From Pseudomonas rubra (GTDB lineage: Bacteria > Pseudomonadota > Gammaproteobacteria > Pseudomonadales > Pseudomonadaceae): a DNA stretch of 64,000 bases. A program made the translations under genes and the position numbers. The stretch is from contig NZ_JAMDGZ010000021.1 in NCBI RefSeq assembly GCF_028656935.1, positions 54,121 to 118,120 of the forward strand. The letters are read 5' to 3'. The notes below the pieces were generated by a model. The model ran no database searches, was not told where the DNA came from, and saw only the letters and a list, made by a program, of their open reading frames with translations. The stretch's first letter is position 1. Each line of letters starts with the position of its first letter. Of this stretch, positions 41,389-51,101 are shown piece by piece.

Positions 41389-42588
41389 TCAGACCGCACC
41401 TTGCGCCCGCAGGTCGGCAATGGCCGCAGCGTCGTAGCCAAGCTGCGCCAGCAGTTGATCGGTGTGGGCGCCCAGCTCAGGTCCGACCCATTCGCTGGAG
41501 CCAGGGGTGTCCGACAACTTGGGGACGATACCGGGCATCTTGAACGGTTTGCCGTCCGGCAGTGTGCCTTGCAGGAACATCTCGCGGGCAAGAAACTGCG
41601 GGTCGCTGAACATGTCTTCGGCGCTGTAGATGCGGCTGGCTGGCACCTGGGCGTCATTGAGCACCTGCATCAGCGTATCCAGCGGCAGTGTCCGCGCCCA
41701 GCGGTCGATCACCCCGTACAGTTCGTCGCGGCGCAGGTCGCGACCGTCATTGCTGGCAAGCGTCGGATCGTAGGCCAGATCGTCGCGACCGATCGCCTGC
41801 ATAAAGCGCTTGAAGATCGCATCGCCGTTGGCGCCGATTTGCACGTGCTTGCCATCGGCGCTGGTATGAATGGAAGAGGGGGTGATGCCGGGCATGATGT
41901 TGCCGGTGCGCTCGCGGATAAAACCGAACACATCGAACTCCGGCACCATGCTTTCCATCATGGCGAAGATCGCTTCATACAGGGCCACATCCACCACCTG
42001 GCCCTGGCCACCATTGACCTCGCGATGACGCAAGGCCATCAGCGCACCGATGACGCCCCACAAGGCTGCAATCGAGTCGCCGATGGAAATGCCGGTGCGT
42101 ACCGGAGGACGATCCTCGAACCCGGTGATGTAGCGCAGCCCGCCCATCGACTCGCCGACGGCGCCGAAGCCGGGCTGGTCCTTCATCGGGCCGGTCTGGC
42201 CGAAGCCGGACAGGCGTACCATCACAAGTTTTGGGTTGAGGGTGTGCAGCACGTCCCAGCCCAGGCCGAGTTTCTCCAGCACCCCGGGGCGGAAGTTCTC
42301 GATCAGGATGTCCGCCTCAGTGAGCAGCTTCTTGAGAATTTCCAGCCCTTGGGCATGCTTGAGGTTGAGGGTCAGCGACTGCTTGTTGCGGGCCTGGACG
42401 AACCACCACAGCGAGGTGCCTTCATACAGCTTGCGCCACTTGCGTAACGGATCACCGCCATCGGGTGACTCGACCTTGATCACTTGCGCGCCGAATTCTG
42501 CGCAGATCCGCGAAGCGAACGGGCCGGCGATCAAGGTGCCGAGTTCGATGACTTTGAGGCCGGCGAGCGGTTTGCTGGGCGTAGGCAT
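41389..42588 (-). CDS. Class III CoA-transferase (CaiB/BaiF family)
   Basis: From ATG 42588 the product is 399 residues. It begins MPTPSKPLAGLKVIELGTLIAGPFA and has VIKVESPDGGDPLRKW, ENFRPGVLEKLGLGWDVL, LSGFGQTGPMKDQPGFGAVGESMGGL and RTGISIGDSIAALWGVIGAL, where the Asp of G-D is the expected nucleophile forming an aspartyl-CoA intermediate. These enzymes move CoA between carboxylic acids. The specific acids are unknown. A longer in-frame start at 42738 would overlap yaeQ and is rejected. It diverges from yaeQ, with about 130 bases between. Confidence 0.88.
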   Translation of the reverse strand: MPTPSKPLAGLKVIELGTLIAGPFASRICAEFGAQVIKVESPDGGDPLRKWRKLYEGTSLWWFVQARNKQSLTLNLKHAQGLEILKKLLTEADILIENFRPGVLEKLGLGWDVLHTLNPKLVMVRLSGFGQTGPMKDQPGFGAVGESMGGLRYITGFEDRPPVRTGISIGDSIAALWGVIGALMALRHREVNGGQGQVVDVALYEAIFAMMESMVPEFDVFGFIRERTGNIMPGITPSSIHTSADGKHVQIGANGDAIFKRFMQAIGRDDLAYDPTLASNDGRDLRRDELYGVIDRWARTLPLDTLMQVLNDAQVPASRIYSAEDMFSDPQFLAREMFLQGTLPDGKPFKMPGIVPKLSDTPGSSEWVGPELGAHTDQLLAQLGYDAAAIADLRAQGAV

Positions 42589-42718
42589 GAGGCATCCGTG
42601 GCAGCGGGTCAGGGCCCCCGTTTTTATCATAGCTGAGGCCGCCCAGATACTGCTGCGGCGCAAGGAACATACGGATCGGTTAGACTGGGCGACTTTCCTT
42701 GTCGCAAGAAGCCCGTCC

Positions 42719-43261
42719 ATGGCCCAGCCGTCCACCACCTACAAGTTTGAACTGAACCTCACCGACCTCGACCGTGGCGTGTACGAAAGCGTCAAGCAGA
42801 CCATCGCCCGTCACCCGTCGGAAACCGAAGAGCGTATGGCCGTGCGCCTGCTGGCCTACGCCCTGTGGTACAACGAGCAGCTGGCTTTTGGCCGCGGCCT
42901 GTCGGATGTGGACGAAGCAGCGGTGTGGGAAAAGAGCCTGGACGATCGCATCCTGCACTGGATCGAAGTCGGCCAGCCGGATGCCGATCGCCTGACCTGG
43001 TGCTCGCGCCGCACCGAGCGCACCAGCCTGCTGGCCTATGGCAGCCTGCGCGTGTGGGAAACCAAGGTGGTGCCTGCGGTCAAGAACCTGAAAAACCTGA
43101 ATATCGCCGCAGTGCCCCAGGATGTTCTGGAAACCCTGGCCAAGGACATGCCGCGGGCGATCAAGTGGGATGTGATGATCAGCGAAGGCACAGTGTTCGT
43201 TACCGATGATCGCGGCCAGCACGAAGTCCAGCTTCAATGGCTGATGGGCGAGCGCGGCTGA
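42719..43261 (+). CDS. yaeQ: YaeQ family protein
   Basis: The 180-residue product starts MAQPSTTYKFELNLTDLDRG and has the family segments RHPSETEERMAVRLLAYALWYNEQLAFGRGLSD, EKSLDDRILHWIEVGQPDADRL and VWETKVVPAVKNLKNLNIAAVP. YaeQ has a PD-(D/E)xK nuclease-like fold (the TEER and D-x-W-I-E-V-G-Q-P part), and its biological role remains unclear. The start is ATG 42719; much of the longer frame upstream is antisense to the CoA-transferase gene. It lies 57 bases before recJ. Confidence 0.92.
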   Translation: MAQPSTTYKFELNLTDLDRGVYESVKQTIARHPSETEERMAVRLLAYALWYNEQLAFGRGLSDVDEAAVWEKSLDDRILHWIEVGQPDADRLTWCSRRTERTSLLAYGSLRVWETKVVPAVKNLKNLNIAAVPQDVLETLAKDMPRAIKWDVMISEGTVFVTDDRGQHEVQLQWLMGERG

Positions 43262-43318
43262 AGCCGCGGCAGCACCGTCATCACCTTTTCCTGATTCACG
43301 AGAAGCCTCAATCGCCCC

Positions 43319-45028
43319 ATGCGTATCGATCCCCGCCCGTTGCCGTCCACGCTGCCATTTCTTGGCGACCTGCCACCGCTGCTGACCCGCCTGTATGCCG
43401 CCCGTGGCGTGCAATCGGCAGCCGAGCTGGATAAAAGCCTGGCGCGCCTGCTGCCTTACCAGCAGCTCAAGGGCATTGAGGCGGCGGTCGACCTGCTGGT
43501 AACGGCGCTGGCAGAACGCCAGCGCATCCTTATCGTTGGCGACTTTGATGCTGACGGTGCCACGGCCAGCACCGTCGGCGTGCTAGGCCTGCGTCTGCTC
43601 GGCGCCGCCCATGTCGACTATCTGGTGCCCAACCGCTTCGAGTACGGCTACGGGTTGACCCCGGAGATCGTCGAGGTGGCCCTGCAGCGCCAGCCGCAGT
43701 TGCTGATCACCGTCGACAACGGCATCTCCAGCGTCGAAGGGGTGGCCGCGGCCAAGGCGGCAGGCCTTAAAGTACTGGTTACCGACCACCACTTGCCCGG
43801 CCATGAACTGCCGGCAGCCGATGCCATCGTCAACCCCAACCAGCCGGGCTGCGAGTTCCCGAGCAAGGCGCTGGCTGGCGTCGGGGTGATCTTCTACGTG
43901 CTGATGGCCTTGCGTGCGCGCTTGCGCAGCCTGGGTCATTACGCCAACGCGGCGCAACCGAACATCGGTGAACTGCTTGATCTGGTGGCCCTGGGCAGCG
44001 TTGCCGACGTGGTGCCGCTGGATGCCAACAATCGCATCCTGGTCCATCAGGGGCTGGAGCGAATCCGTGCCGGGCGCGCGCGACCGGGGCTCAAGGCGAT
44101 TCTGGAGGTGGCCCGCCGTGATCACACGCGCATCACCTCCACCGATCTTGGCTTTATTCTCGGCCCACGGCTCAACGCCGCCGGCCGCCTGGACGACATG
44201 AGCCTGGGTATCGAGTGCCTACTCAGTGACGATGCCAATCTGGCGCGGGAAATGGCCGGCCAGCTCGACGAACTGAACCAGGACCGCAAGTCTATCGAGC
44301 AGGGCATGCAGCGCGAAGCCCTGGCCCAGCTCAAAGACCTGCCACTGGAATCGATGCCGTTCGGCCTGTGCCTGTTCGAGCCCGACTGGCACCAGGGGGT
44401 GATCGGCATTCTTGCTTCGCGCCTCAAAGAGCGTTACCACCGCCCGACCATTGCCTTTGCCGATGCGGGCGAGGGCATGCTCAAGGGCTCGGCACGTTCG
44501 GTGCCAGGCTTCCATATCCGCGATGCACTGGACGCCGTGGCGGCGCGTCATCCACAGCTGATCAGCAAGTTCGGTGGGCATGCCATGGCCGCCGGCCTGT
44601 CACTGCCGGCTGACAACTTCCCGGCGTTTGCCCAGGCCTTCGACGAAGAAACCCGCCGCCAGCTGCGCGAAGAAGACCTCACCGGGCGCCTGCTGTCCGA
44701 CGGTACCCTGGCGGTCGAGGAGTTCCACCTGGAGCTGGCCCGTGCCTTGCGTCATGCCGGGCCTTGGGGCCAGCACTTTCCCGAGCCGCTGTTCCACGGC
44801 GTGTTCCAGCTGGTCGAGCAGCGGGTGGTGGGTGAGCGGCACCTGAAGGTGGTGCTCAAGAGCGAGTGCGGATCGCTCAAGCTCGACGGCATCGCTTTTG
44901 GCATCGACCGCGAAGTCTGGCCTAACCCGACGGTGCGCTGGGTGGAGCTGGCCTACAAGCTCGACGTCAACGAGTTCCGTGGCCAGGAAAGCGTGCAACT
45001 GATGATCGCGCATATCGAGCCGCGCTGA
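43319..45028 (+). CDS. recJ: Single-stranded-DNA exonuclease RecJ
   Basis: RecJ is a 5'-3' single-strand exonuclease of the RecF pathway and mismatch repair. The 569-residue product has the DHH motifs: ILIVGDFDADGATAST, YLVPNRFEYGYGLTPEIVE, LLITVDNGISSVEG, VLVTDHHLPGHELP and DLVALGSVADVVPLDANNRILV. The DHHA1 region has GVIGILASRLKERYHRPTI and KGSARSVPGFHIRDAL with FGGHAMAAGLSL. The C-terminal OB-like domain is present. The length is normal. Confidence 0.97.
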   Translation: MRIDPRPLPSTLPFLGDLPPLLTRLYAARGVQSAAELDKSLARLLPYQQLKGIEAAVDLLVTALAERQRILIVGDFDADGATASTVGVLGLRLLGAAHVDYLVPNRFEYGYGLTPEIVEVALQRQPQLLITVDNGISSVEGVAAAKAAGLKVLVTDHHLPGHELPAADAIVNPNQPGCEFPSKALAGVGVIFYVLMALRARLRSLGHYANAAQPNIGELLDLVALGSVADVVPLDANNRILVHQGLERIRAGRARPGLKAILEVARRDHTRITSTDLGFILGPRLNAAGRLDDMSLGIECLLSDDANLAREMAGQLDELNQDRKSIEQGMQREALAQLKDLPLESMPFGLCLFEPDWHQGVIGILASRLKERYHRPTIAFADAGEGMLKGSARSVPGFHIRDALDAVAARHPQLISKFGGHAMAAGLSLPADNFPAFAQAFDEETRRQLREEDLTGRLLSDGTLAVEEFHLELARALRHAGPWGQHFPEPLFHGVFQLVEQRVVGERHLKVVLKSECGSLKLDGIAFGIDREVWPNPTVRWVELAYKLDVNEFRGQESVQLMIAHIEPR

Positions 45029-45145
45029 ACTGACGGGGCAAAGTGGTCTAGGCTTCGAATGATGGGTCGAAGAACCTGCGGGGAAGATTCTGTAGTCGGC
45101 CGGTCAACCACCTGGAGCCTTACCACTTGATTTGAGAGGTGCCCC

Positions 45146-46252
45146 ATGAGCCTGCTGCTTGCGCCGTACACCCTGCGCCATTTGACCTTGCCCAACCGCA
45201 TCGCCGTGTCGCCCATGTGCCAGTATTCCAGTGTCGACGGCCTGGCCAACGACTGGCACCTGGTGCACCTGGGCAGCCGCGCCGTGGGCGGCGCCGGCCT
45301 GATCTTCACCGAAGCCACGGCGGTAACCGCCAACGGGCGTATTACCGCGCAGGATCTGGGTTTGTGGGACGACGGGCAGATCCCGGGGCTGCAACGCATT
45401 ACCCGTTTCCTCACCGCCCAGGGCGCAGTGCCTGGCATCCAGCTGGCCCATGCCGGACGCAAGGCCAGCACCCATCGGCCCTGGCTGGGCAAGCATGGCA
45501 GTGTCAAGGTGGGCGACGGCGGCTGGGTGCCGGTGGGGCCTTCGAAAATTGCCTTCGACCCGGAGCACACCGCACCCACCGAACTGACCCAAGAGCAGAT
45601 CGACGAGATCATCCAGGCCTTTGCCGAGGCCGCCCGGCGTGCCCTGCAGGCAGGCTTCAAGGTGGTCGAAGTGCATGCTGCGCATGGCTATCTGTTGCAC
45701 CAGTTCCTTTCGCCCCTGAGCAATCAGCGGCGCGACCAGTACGGCAGTTGCTTCGAAAACCGCATCCGTCTGACCCTGCAAGTGAGCGAAGCGGTGCGCA
45801 AGGTCTGGCCGCAAGAGTTGCCGGTGTTCGTCCGGCTATCGGCCACCGATTGGGTGGAGGATGGCTGGAACCCGGGTGAAACCGTGGAGTTGGCCAAGCG
45901 CTTGAGAGCGTTGGGCGTGGATTTGATCGATGTGTCGTCCGGCGGCACCTCGATGAAAGCCGAGATTCCCACCGGGCCGGGCTATCAGACCCAGTTTGCG
46001 GCCAAGGTGCGCGAGGAGGCGGGGATCGCTACCGGGACGGTTGGCATGATTACCGACCCTATGCAGGCTGAAACCATCTTGCGCACAGCCCAGGCCGATA
46101 TCATTTTCCTCGCCCGCGAGTTGCTGCGCGACCCTTACTGGCCGCTGCACGCCGACGATGACCTGGGTGGCAACAAAGCGGTGTGGCCGGCGCAGTACCA
46201 GCGCGCAACCAGCCGCGAACAGCCGATACACGAGTCCGATTTGCGCGATTGA
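45146..46252 (+). CDS. NADH:flavin oxidoreductase, Old Yellow Enzyme family (YqjM type)
   Basis: The 368-residue product is an FMN enzyme that reduces activated C=C bonds. It starts MSLLLAPYTLRHLTLPNRIA and has VSPMCQYSSVDGLANDWHLVHLGSRAVGGAGLIFTEAT, in which the Cys of PMCQY marks the YqjM-like subgroup. Further motifs are QLAHAGRKAS, EVHAAHGYLLHQFLSPLSNQRRDQYGSCFENRIRL and TGTVGMITDPMQAE. The physiological substrate is not known. It is cytoplasmic and monocistronic. A REP element follows its stop within six bases. Confidence 0.92.
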   Translation: MSLLLAPYTLRHLTLPNRIAVSPMCQYSSVDGLANDWHLVHLGSRAVGGAGLIFTEATAVTANGRITAQDLGLWDDGQIPGLQRITRFLTAQGAVPGIQLAHAGRKASTHRPWLGKHGSVKVGDGGWVPVGPSKIAFDPEHTAPTELTQEQIDEIIQAFAEAARRALQAGFKVVEVHAAHGYLLHQFLSPLSNQRRDQYGSCFENRIRLTLQVSEAVRKVWPQELPVFVRLSATDWVEDGWNPGETVELAKRLRALGVDLIDVSSGGTSMKAEIPTGPGYQTQFAAKVREEAGIATGTVGMITDPMQAETILRTAQADIIFLARELLRDPYWPLHADDDLGGNKAVWPAQYQRATSREQPIHESDLRD

Positions 46253-46257
46253 GTCAG

Positions 46258-46303
46258 CTGTGGGAGCGGCGATGCGGCGACCCGACTTGCCCCGCGATGA
46301 GGC
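46258..46303. repeat. REP element between the OYE gene and hicB
   Basis: ctgtgggagcggcgatgcgg...ccccgcgatgag is a single REP-like unit. It shares its 'ggtgcggcgactcgacttg'-type middle with the unit at 63765 near the window's right end, so both belong to one family. It lies between convergent genes. Confidence 0.8.
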
Positions 46304-46305
46304 CC

Positions 46306-46638
46306 TCAGGCATGCGCCGCCTGGCTCAATACATCGCTGACCCACTGGTTGATGCTCTTGTCAGCCAGTTCAGCCTTTTGCGCGACACTGGCGTGCAGCG
46401 TCGGCTCCAGGCGCAAGCTCAGTTTCCCGGAGTAGGCTTTCTGCGGTTCACGGCCCAGGCGCGCACAGGTCTGGAGGTAGTCATCCACGGCTTCTTCGAA
46501 AGCGTTGCGCAATTGTGCAACCGATTGCCCGTGAAAACCGATCACATCGCGTATGCCAGCGACATGGCCGATCAGCAATTGGTCTTCATCGCTGTACTCG
46601 ATACGGGCGGCATAGCCTTTGTAGTTCATGACATTCAT
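46306..46638 (-). CDS. hicB: HicB family antitoxin
   Basis: HicB neutralises the HicA toxin and represses the operon. The 110-residue product starts MNVMNYKGYAARIEYSDEDQ and has the degenerate RNase-H-like partial fold LLIGHVAGIRDVIGFHGQSVAQLRNAFEEAVDDYLQTCARLGREPQKAYSGKLSLRLEP. An Arc/CopG-like DNA-binding tail follows (LHASVAQKAELADKSINQWVSDVLSQA). It overlaps hicA by four bases (ATGA). Toxin first, antitoxin second is the standard hicAB order. Confidence 0.92.
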   Translation of the reverse strand: MNVMNYKGYAARIEYSDEDQLLIGHVAGIRDVIGFHGQSVAQLRNAFEEAVDDYLQTCARLGREPQKAYSGKLSLRLEPTLHASVAQKAELADKSINQWVSDVLSQAAHA

Positions 46639-46889
46639 GGGGTCACTCCTGCCTGTTCCAGAAATAACCGCGCATCGCGGATCTGATAGGGCTTGGCATC
46701 TTTATCCGGGTGAGGGCGATGGAACGTCGCGATCACCCCGTTGAGTTCGAAGCGCACACGCGAGCCTCTGCCTTCGATTACCCGGGCCCCCGCACCGACC
46801 AGTAATGATTCGATGCGAGCCCATTCCAGATTGTTGGGTAACGGTTTGCTGAAGATCGACTTCAGCGTACTGCGCTGATGATTATTCAT
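46635..46889 (-). CDS. hicA: HicA mRNA-interferase toxin
   Basis: HicA cleaves mRNA on or off the ribosome when not bound by HicB. The 84-residue product has the double-stranded-RNA-binding-like fold typical of the family: LEWARIESLLVGAGARVIEGRGSRVRFELNGVIATFHRPHP, with H57 as the expected catalytic residue and R-P-H-P conserved. The N-terminal 20 residues match the extended HicA subtype. No ribosome-binding site is visible before ATG 46889 because an inverted repeat abuts the start, so translation may be leaderless or weak. Confidence 0.9.
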   Translation of the reverse strand: MNNHQRSTLKSIFSKPLPNNLEWARIESLLVGAGARVIEGRGSRVRFELNGVIATFHRPHPDKDAKPYQIRDARLFLEQAGVTP

Positions 46890-46908
46890 GGTATCAGACT
46901 ATGATACC
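46890..46908 (-). promoter_or_regulatory. Palindromic operator abutting the hicA start
   Basis: ggtatca (46890-46896) and tgatacc (46902-46908) form a perfect 7-bp inverted repeat with a five-base centre, directly next to the hicA start codon. On the minus strand TTGCTG is followed 17 bases later by TAGTCT, a weak promoter whose -10 lies in the palindrome. This is the expected place for HicB autorepression. Confidence 0.7.
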
Positions 46909-46974
46909 GCCAGCTATGCAGCAATGGGATGCCCGTAGGACGAGGCCTTAGTGGATGAAGGAGGTCTCCTGGAT

Positions 46975-48837
46975 TCAGCCCAACTCCCCCACCGCCCGCC
47001 ACGCCTCATCAATCGCCGCATGGGCATAGGCGCTCCAGGCTGCATCGGAGTTGGCGATGCTGACCTTGCCGACCGGCTTGCGCGCCAGGGCTATCCACTG
47101 TTCGGTTTGCTCGGGATCGTCGTAGAGGGTGTTGCTAAAGCAGGCATAACCGTGGGGCCAGCGGTTGACGGTGATCGCCAGGATGTCCTTGTTGTGGTCA
47201 AAGCCGCCTGGGCCAAGCATGCGTTGCAACTGGTCGCGCAACTGGCTTTCCAGCATTTCGAACGACGTACCGTACAGCCGTCCGCGCCCGGCGCGGGCCT
47301 GGTCGCGGCTGTTCATGCCGCTGTCGGGGCTGGTCGGTACGTAGACCATGTGCAGGCCGATGGGCTGCGCCGGGTCACGCGGGTGCTCGTAGCCACCCAG
47401 GCTCACCGGGTAGTCGAGCTTGATCCGGCTGTAGGGCAGGGTCGCGGCGTAGATTTCATGCACGCCAAGTTTCTGGAACGCCTGCCAGTTGCGCACGATG
47501 ACCTTGGTGTACACCAACGGGAACTTGACGTTCTGGCTCAGGGCATGGGCCTGTTCAGCCGACAGGTCGCGCAACAGATAGGGGATCATCATGTTGTAGC
47601 ACGCCAGAATGCAGTGCTTGCCGCGCACCTGGGCCAGTTGCCCGTTGCGGCTTACGCCGACATGGACCGCACCGTCGACGTTGCGCACGCTGACGGCCGT
47701 GCTGTTCAGGCGCAGGCGAACCGGCTGCCCGGGGCGGTCGAGTTGGCTGTAGTCGAAGTTGGCGAGCACGATATCTTCCATGTTCTTGCCTGGCGCCACC
47801 TTTGGTATGAGGCTGCGTACCAGCAAGCGAGCTACCGATGCATTACCGTCGGGGAAGTGGTAGATGTAGGGCTCCTCCATCTCCGCCTTGGCTTCCTCGC
47901 TGACCGGTTCCAGGTTCATCGCGGCAAAGCCGGGAAAGCCGACGTAATAGGCATCGGCGGCGGCCACGGTATCGATGCTCAGGGCCATGAAATCATTGGT
48001 ACGGCCCTGGAAGTACTTCACCGCTGTTGGCGACAGGCCTACGTCCTTGAGCAGGAAGTCGCGGTAGCTGGTTTTTTCCAGGTAGGTGGTCTTGTCCTCG
48101 AGCGACTTGCCGGCCAGGTAATCTCTGGGCGCCTCGTGCAGCTCGATCAAGGCCTTGCGGTCTTGTTCTGGTAACGGGAAGTCGTTGATGAACTCGCGAA
48201 CAGGCCGGGCGTTGAGCTGCTCGGGGGCGATGTCATCGGCGACCATCGGCGTCGGGTCACCGCTGACCAGTTTGTCTTCGCCGAAGGTTTGCTTGTCGAA
48301 GAACACCGCGCGCGACAGGCCCAGGTCCGGATAGAAGCTGCGATCGAAAGCGGTTTCGAAGCGCTTGATATCCACCCCGAGCTTTTTCAGCAGGCCGTTG
48401 ACCTCTTTGCTGTACAGGTGATTGGGCGACTGGAAGGCTTCGCTGCCGCCATAACCGAGGATCATCCTGCCGCCTGCGCTGAACTCGTTGCGCTTGGCGT
48501 GGCCGCCGAAGTCGTCGTGGTTTTCGAGGATCAGGATCTTCGCTGCGGGATGCTTTTCACGGTAGAAGAAGGCTGCCGAGAGGCCACTGATGCCGCCGCC
48601 AACCACCACCAGGTCATACGCTTCGCTGATCGGCAGGGCGTCGGTGATGAAGGTTTTCTTCTCCCAGCCCATCTGGTGGGCGACTTCGAACGCGCCGACA
48701 TGGCTGCCGCGCAAACCGGTCAGGGCCGGTGGGTAGTAGCGAGCGCTGGGCGCCGCCTGAAGCAGTTGCAACGGGGTCAGGCCCGCTGCAACGCCGATGG
48801 CGACTCCGTTGATGAAGTCGCGTCGGGTGATTTCCAT
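46975..48837 (-). CDS. spdH: Spermidine dehydrogenase-like FAD flavoprotein with Tat signal
   Basis: The 620-residue product starts MEITRRDFINGVAIGVAAGL, a clear twin-arginine signal (T-R-R-D-F-I). A FAD-binding motif follows at about 77-87 (VVVGGGISGLS) with ENHDDFGGHAKRNEF, a NAD(P)-binding-8-like flavoprotein body. Length, signal and sequence agree with P. aeruginosa SpdH, which oxidises spermidine. It should act in the periplasm after folding with FAD inside the cell. It is the last gene of a leftward polyamine cluster, 13 bases after the aldehyde dehydrogenase gene, which could oxidise the aldehyde product. The substrate is inferred. Confidence 0.8.
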   Translation of the reverse strand: MEITRRDFINGVAIGVAAGLTPLQLLQAAPSARYYPPALTGLRGSHVGAFEVAHQMGWEKKTFITDALPISEAYDLVVVGGGISGLSAAFFYREKHPAAKILILENHDDFGGHAKRNEFSAGGRMILGYGGSEAFQSPNHLYSKEVNGLLKKLGVDIKRFETAFDRSFYPDLGLSRAVFFDKQTFGEDKLVSGDPTPMVADDIAPEQLNARPVREFINDFPLPEQDRKALIELHEAPRDYLAGKSLEDKTTYLEKTSYRDFLLKDVGLSPTAVKYFQGRTNDFMALSIDTVAAADAYYVGFPGFAAMNLEPVSEEAKAEMEEPYIYHFPDGNASVARLLVRSLIPKVAPGKNMEDIVLANFDYSQLDRPGQPVRLRLNSTAVSVRNVDGAVHVGVSRNGQLAQVRGKHCILACYNMMIPYLLRDLSAEQAHALSQNVKFPLVYTKVIVRNWQAFQKLGVHEIYAATLPYSRIKLDYPVSLGGYEHPRDPAQPIGLHMVYVPTSPDSGMNSRDQARAGRGRLYGTSFEMLESQLRDQLQRMLGPGGFDHNKDILAITVNRWPHGYACFSNTLYDDPEQTEQWIALARKPVGKVSIANSDAAWSAYAHAAIDEAWRAVGELG

Positions 48838-48850
48838 GGGTGTCCTTACC

Positions 48851-50275
48851 TTAGTGTTTGAACATCACATGCCGGGTGCAGGTGTAGTCCTCCAGCCCGT
48901 ACATGGACATATCCTTGCCATAACCGGACAATTTCTGACCGCCATGGGGCATTTCGCTGACCAGCATAAAGTGCGTATTGACCCAGGTACAGCCGTACTG
49001 CAAGCGCGCCGAGACCCGGTGGGCACGGCCGACGTCAGCGGTCCACAGCGACGACGCCAGGCCGTAGTCCGAATCGTTGGCCCAGGCCAGGGCCTGCTCT
49101 TCATCGTCGAAACGGGTCACCGAGACTACCGGCCCGAACACTTCACGGCGGACGATCTCGTCATCCTGCTGGGCATCGGCCAGCACTGTGGGTTCAAAAA
49201 AGAAGCCATCACCGGCCACCGCCTTGCCACCGGTCACCAGGCGGATATGCGGCAGAGCAATCGCCCGTTCGACCATGGCCGCCACCCGGTCGCGATGCTG
49301 GGCGGTGATCAGCGGGCCGAGTTCGGTGTCCGGGTCGTTCTGCAAACCCCACTTGATGCTGGCCACGGCCTTGCCGAGCTTGTCGACGAACTGCTCGTAG
49401 ATGCCACTCTGGGCATAGATCCGGCAAGCCGCCGTGCAGTCCTGGCCGGCGTTGTAGAAACCGAAGGTGCGGATACCGTCGACTGCGGCGTCGATATCGG
49501 CATCATCGAAGATAATCACCGGTGCCTTGCCACCCAGCTCCATGTGCATGCGCTTCACGCTGTTGGCGGTGCTGGCGATGATGTTGGCGCCCGTGGGGAT
49601 GGAACCTGTCAGCGACACCATGCGCACTTTGGGGTGGGTCACCAGCGGCGTGCCGACACTCGGGCCACGGCCGAAGAGGATGTTCAGCACGCCGGCGGGG
49701 AGTATCTGGCTGGCAAGTTCGGCCAGGCGCAAGGCCGTCAGCGGCGTCTGCTCGGACGGCTTGAGCACCACGGTATTGCCGGCAGCCAACGCCGGGGCGA
49801 TCTTCCAGGCCACCATCATCAGCGGGTAGTTCCAGGGTGCGATGGAGGCGACCACACCCAGCGGGTCGCGGCGGATCATCGACGTATGCCCCGCCAGGTA
49901 CTCGCCCGCCGCCGAGCCGCCAAGGCAACGGGTAGCGCCCGCAAAAAAGCGGAACACGTCGGCGATGGCCGGGATCTCGTCGTTGAGTGCGGCGGTATAG
50001 GGCTTGCCGCAGTTGTCCGACTCCAGCCGGGCCAGCGCTTCACCGTGGGCCTCAATAGCGTCGGCAAGCTTGAGCAGCAACAGCGAGCGCTCTTTGGGCG
50101 TGCTCTGCGACCAGCTGTCGAAGGCGCGGTCGGCGGCGCGCACGGCGGCATCGACCTGGGCCTCGCTGGCCTCATTGACCTCCACCAGCACCGTGCCCAG
50201 TGCCGGGTTGAGTACCGCGTAGCCTGCGCCTTCGCCTTCAACCAGTTGGCCGTTGATCAACAGTCGGGTGTGCAT
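48851..50275 (-). CDS. patD: Gamma-aminobutyraldehyde-type aldehyde dehydrogenase (PatD/YdcW-like)
   Basis: The 474-residue NAD-dependent dehydrogenase has N149 ([10 protein letters not shown]), K172 ([11 protein letters not shown]), E246 ([10 protein letters not shown]) and the nucleophile C280 in [12 protein letters not shown]. These sequences are typical of 4-aminobutanal dehydrogenases in putrescine and spermidine breakdown. It stands next to ydcV, as in the E. coli ydcSTUV-patD operon, which supports the assignment. An alternative is a general aldehyde dehydrogenase for other amino-aldehydes. The next gene encodes the spermidine dehydrogenase-like flavoprotein. Confidence 0.85.
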   Translation of the reverse strand: MHTRLLINGQLVEGEGAGYAVLNPALGTVLVEVNEASEAQVDAAVRAADRAFDSWSQSTPKERSLLLLKLADAIEAHGEALARLESDNCGKPYTAALNDEIPAIADVFRFFAGATRCLGGSAAGEYLAGHTSMIRRDPLGVVASIAPWNYPLMMVAWKIAPALAAGNTVVLKPSEQTPLTALRLAELASQILPAGVLNILFGRGPSVGTPLVTHPKVRMVSLTGSIPTGANIIASTANSVKRMHMELGGKAPVIIFDDADIDAAVDGIRTFGFYNAGQDCTAACRIYAQSGIYEQFVDKLGKAVASIKWGLQNDPDTELGPLITAQHRDRVAAMVERAIALPHIRLVTGGKAVAGDGFFFEPTVLADAQQDDEIVRREVFGPVVSVTRFDDEEQALAWANDSDYGLASSLWTADVGRAHRVSARLQYGCTWVNTHFMLVSEMPHGGQKLSGYGKDMSMYGLEDYTCTRHVMFKH

Positions 50276-50294
50276 GGTTCAAGTCCTCCAGGAG

Positions 50295-51101
50295 TTATTT
50301 GCCGCTGCCGGCTACGCTTTCGCCGCCGCGGGTCAGGTAATAGGCGCAAAGGATCGGCAGCATGGTCACCAGCATCACCAACATGGCCACCACGTTGGTG
50401 ACTGGCACATCGCGCGGCCGGCTCAACTGATTGAGCAGCCAGATCGGCAAGGTGCGTTCGTGGCCGGCGGTGAAGGTGGTGACGATGATTTCATCGAACG
50501 ACAGTGCAAAAGCCAGCATGCCGCCGGCCAGCAATGCCGAGCCCAGGTTGGGCAGCACGATGTAGCGGAAGGTCTGCCAGCCGTCGGCACCCAGGTCCAT
50601 CGAGGCTTCGATCAGGCTCTGCGAGGTACGCCGCAGGCGGGCGATGACGTTGTTGTAGACGATCACCACGCAGAAGGTGGCGTGACCGACGACGATGGTG
50701 AAGATTCCCGGCTCTATGCCCAAGGTCTTGAACGCCGACAGCAGGGCGATGCCGGTGATGATCCCGGGTAGGGCAATGGGCAGGATCAGCATCAGCGAAA
50801 TACTCTCTTTGCCAAAAAAACTGCGCCGGTACAGCGCCGCCGAAGCCAGGGTGCCAAGCACCAGGGCGATCAGTGTGGCCAGGCAGGCGACCTGCAGCGA
50901 CAGCTTGATCGACTCCAGCACATCCGGGCGCGAGAACGCCACGCTGAACCACTTCAGGGTGAAGCCTCGGGGCGGAAAACTGAAGGCCGCGTCCTCGGTG
51001 TTGAAGGCATAGAGGAAGATGATCAGGATCGGGAAGTGCAGGAACACCAGCCCGCCCCAGGCCGCCAGGCGCAGGCTGATGGAGGCGCGCTCAGAGTGCA
51101 T
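50295..51101 (-). CDS. ydcV: Polyamine-type ABC transporter permease (YdcV-like)
   Basis: The 268-residue inner-membrane protein has six predicted helices and the permease EAA loop [29 protein letters not shown]. It starts with an N-terminal segment ([25 protein letters not shown]) typical of PotC-class permeases. It overlaps the previous permease gene by 11 bases. With YdcU it would form the channel for putrescine, spermidine or 4-aminobutyrate-like cations; the true ligand is untested here. Confidence 0.88.
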   Translation of the reverse strand: MHSERASISLRLAAWGGLVFLHFPILIIFLYAFNTEDAAFSFPPRGFTLKWFSVAFSRPDVLESIKLSLQVACLATLIALVLGTLASAALYRRSFFGKESISLMLILPIALPGIITGIALLSAFKTLGIEPGIFTIVVGHATFCVVIVYNNVIARLRRTSQSLIEASMDLGADGWQTFRYIVLPNLGSALLAGGMLAFALSFDEIIVTTFTAGHERTLPIWLLNQLSRPRDVPVTNVVAMLVMLVTMLPILCAYYLTRGGESVAGSGK

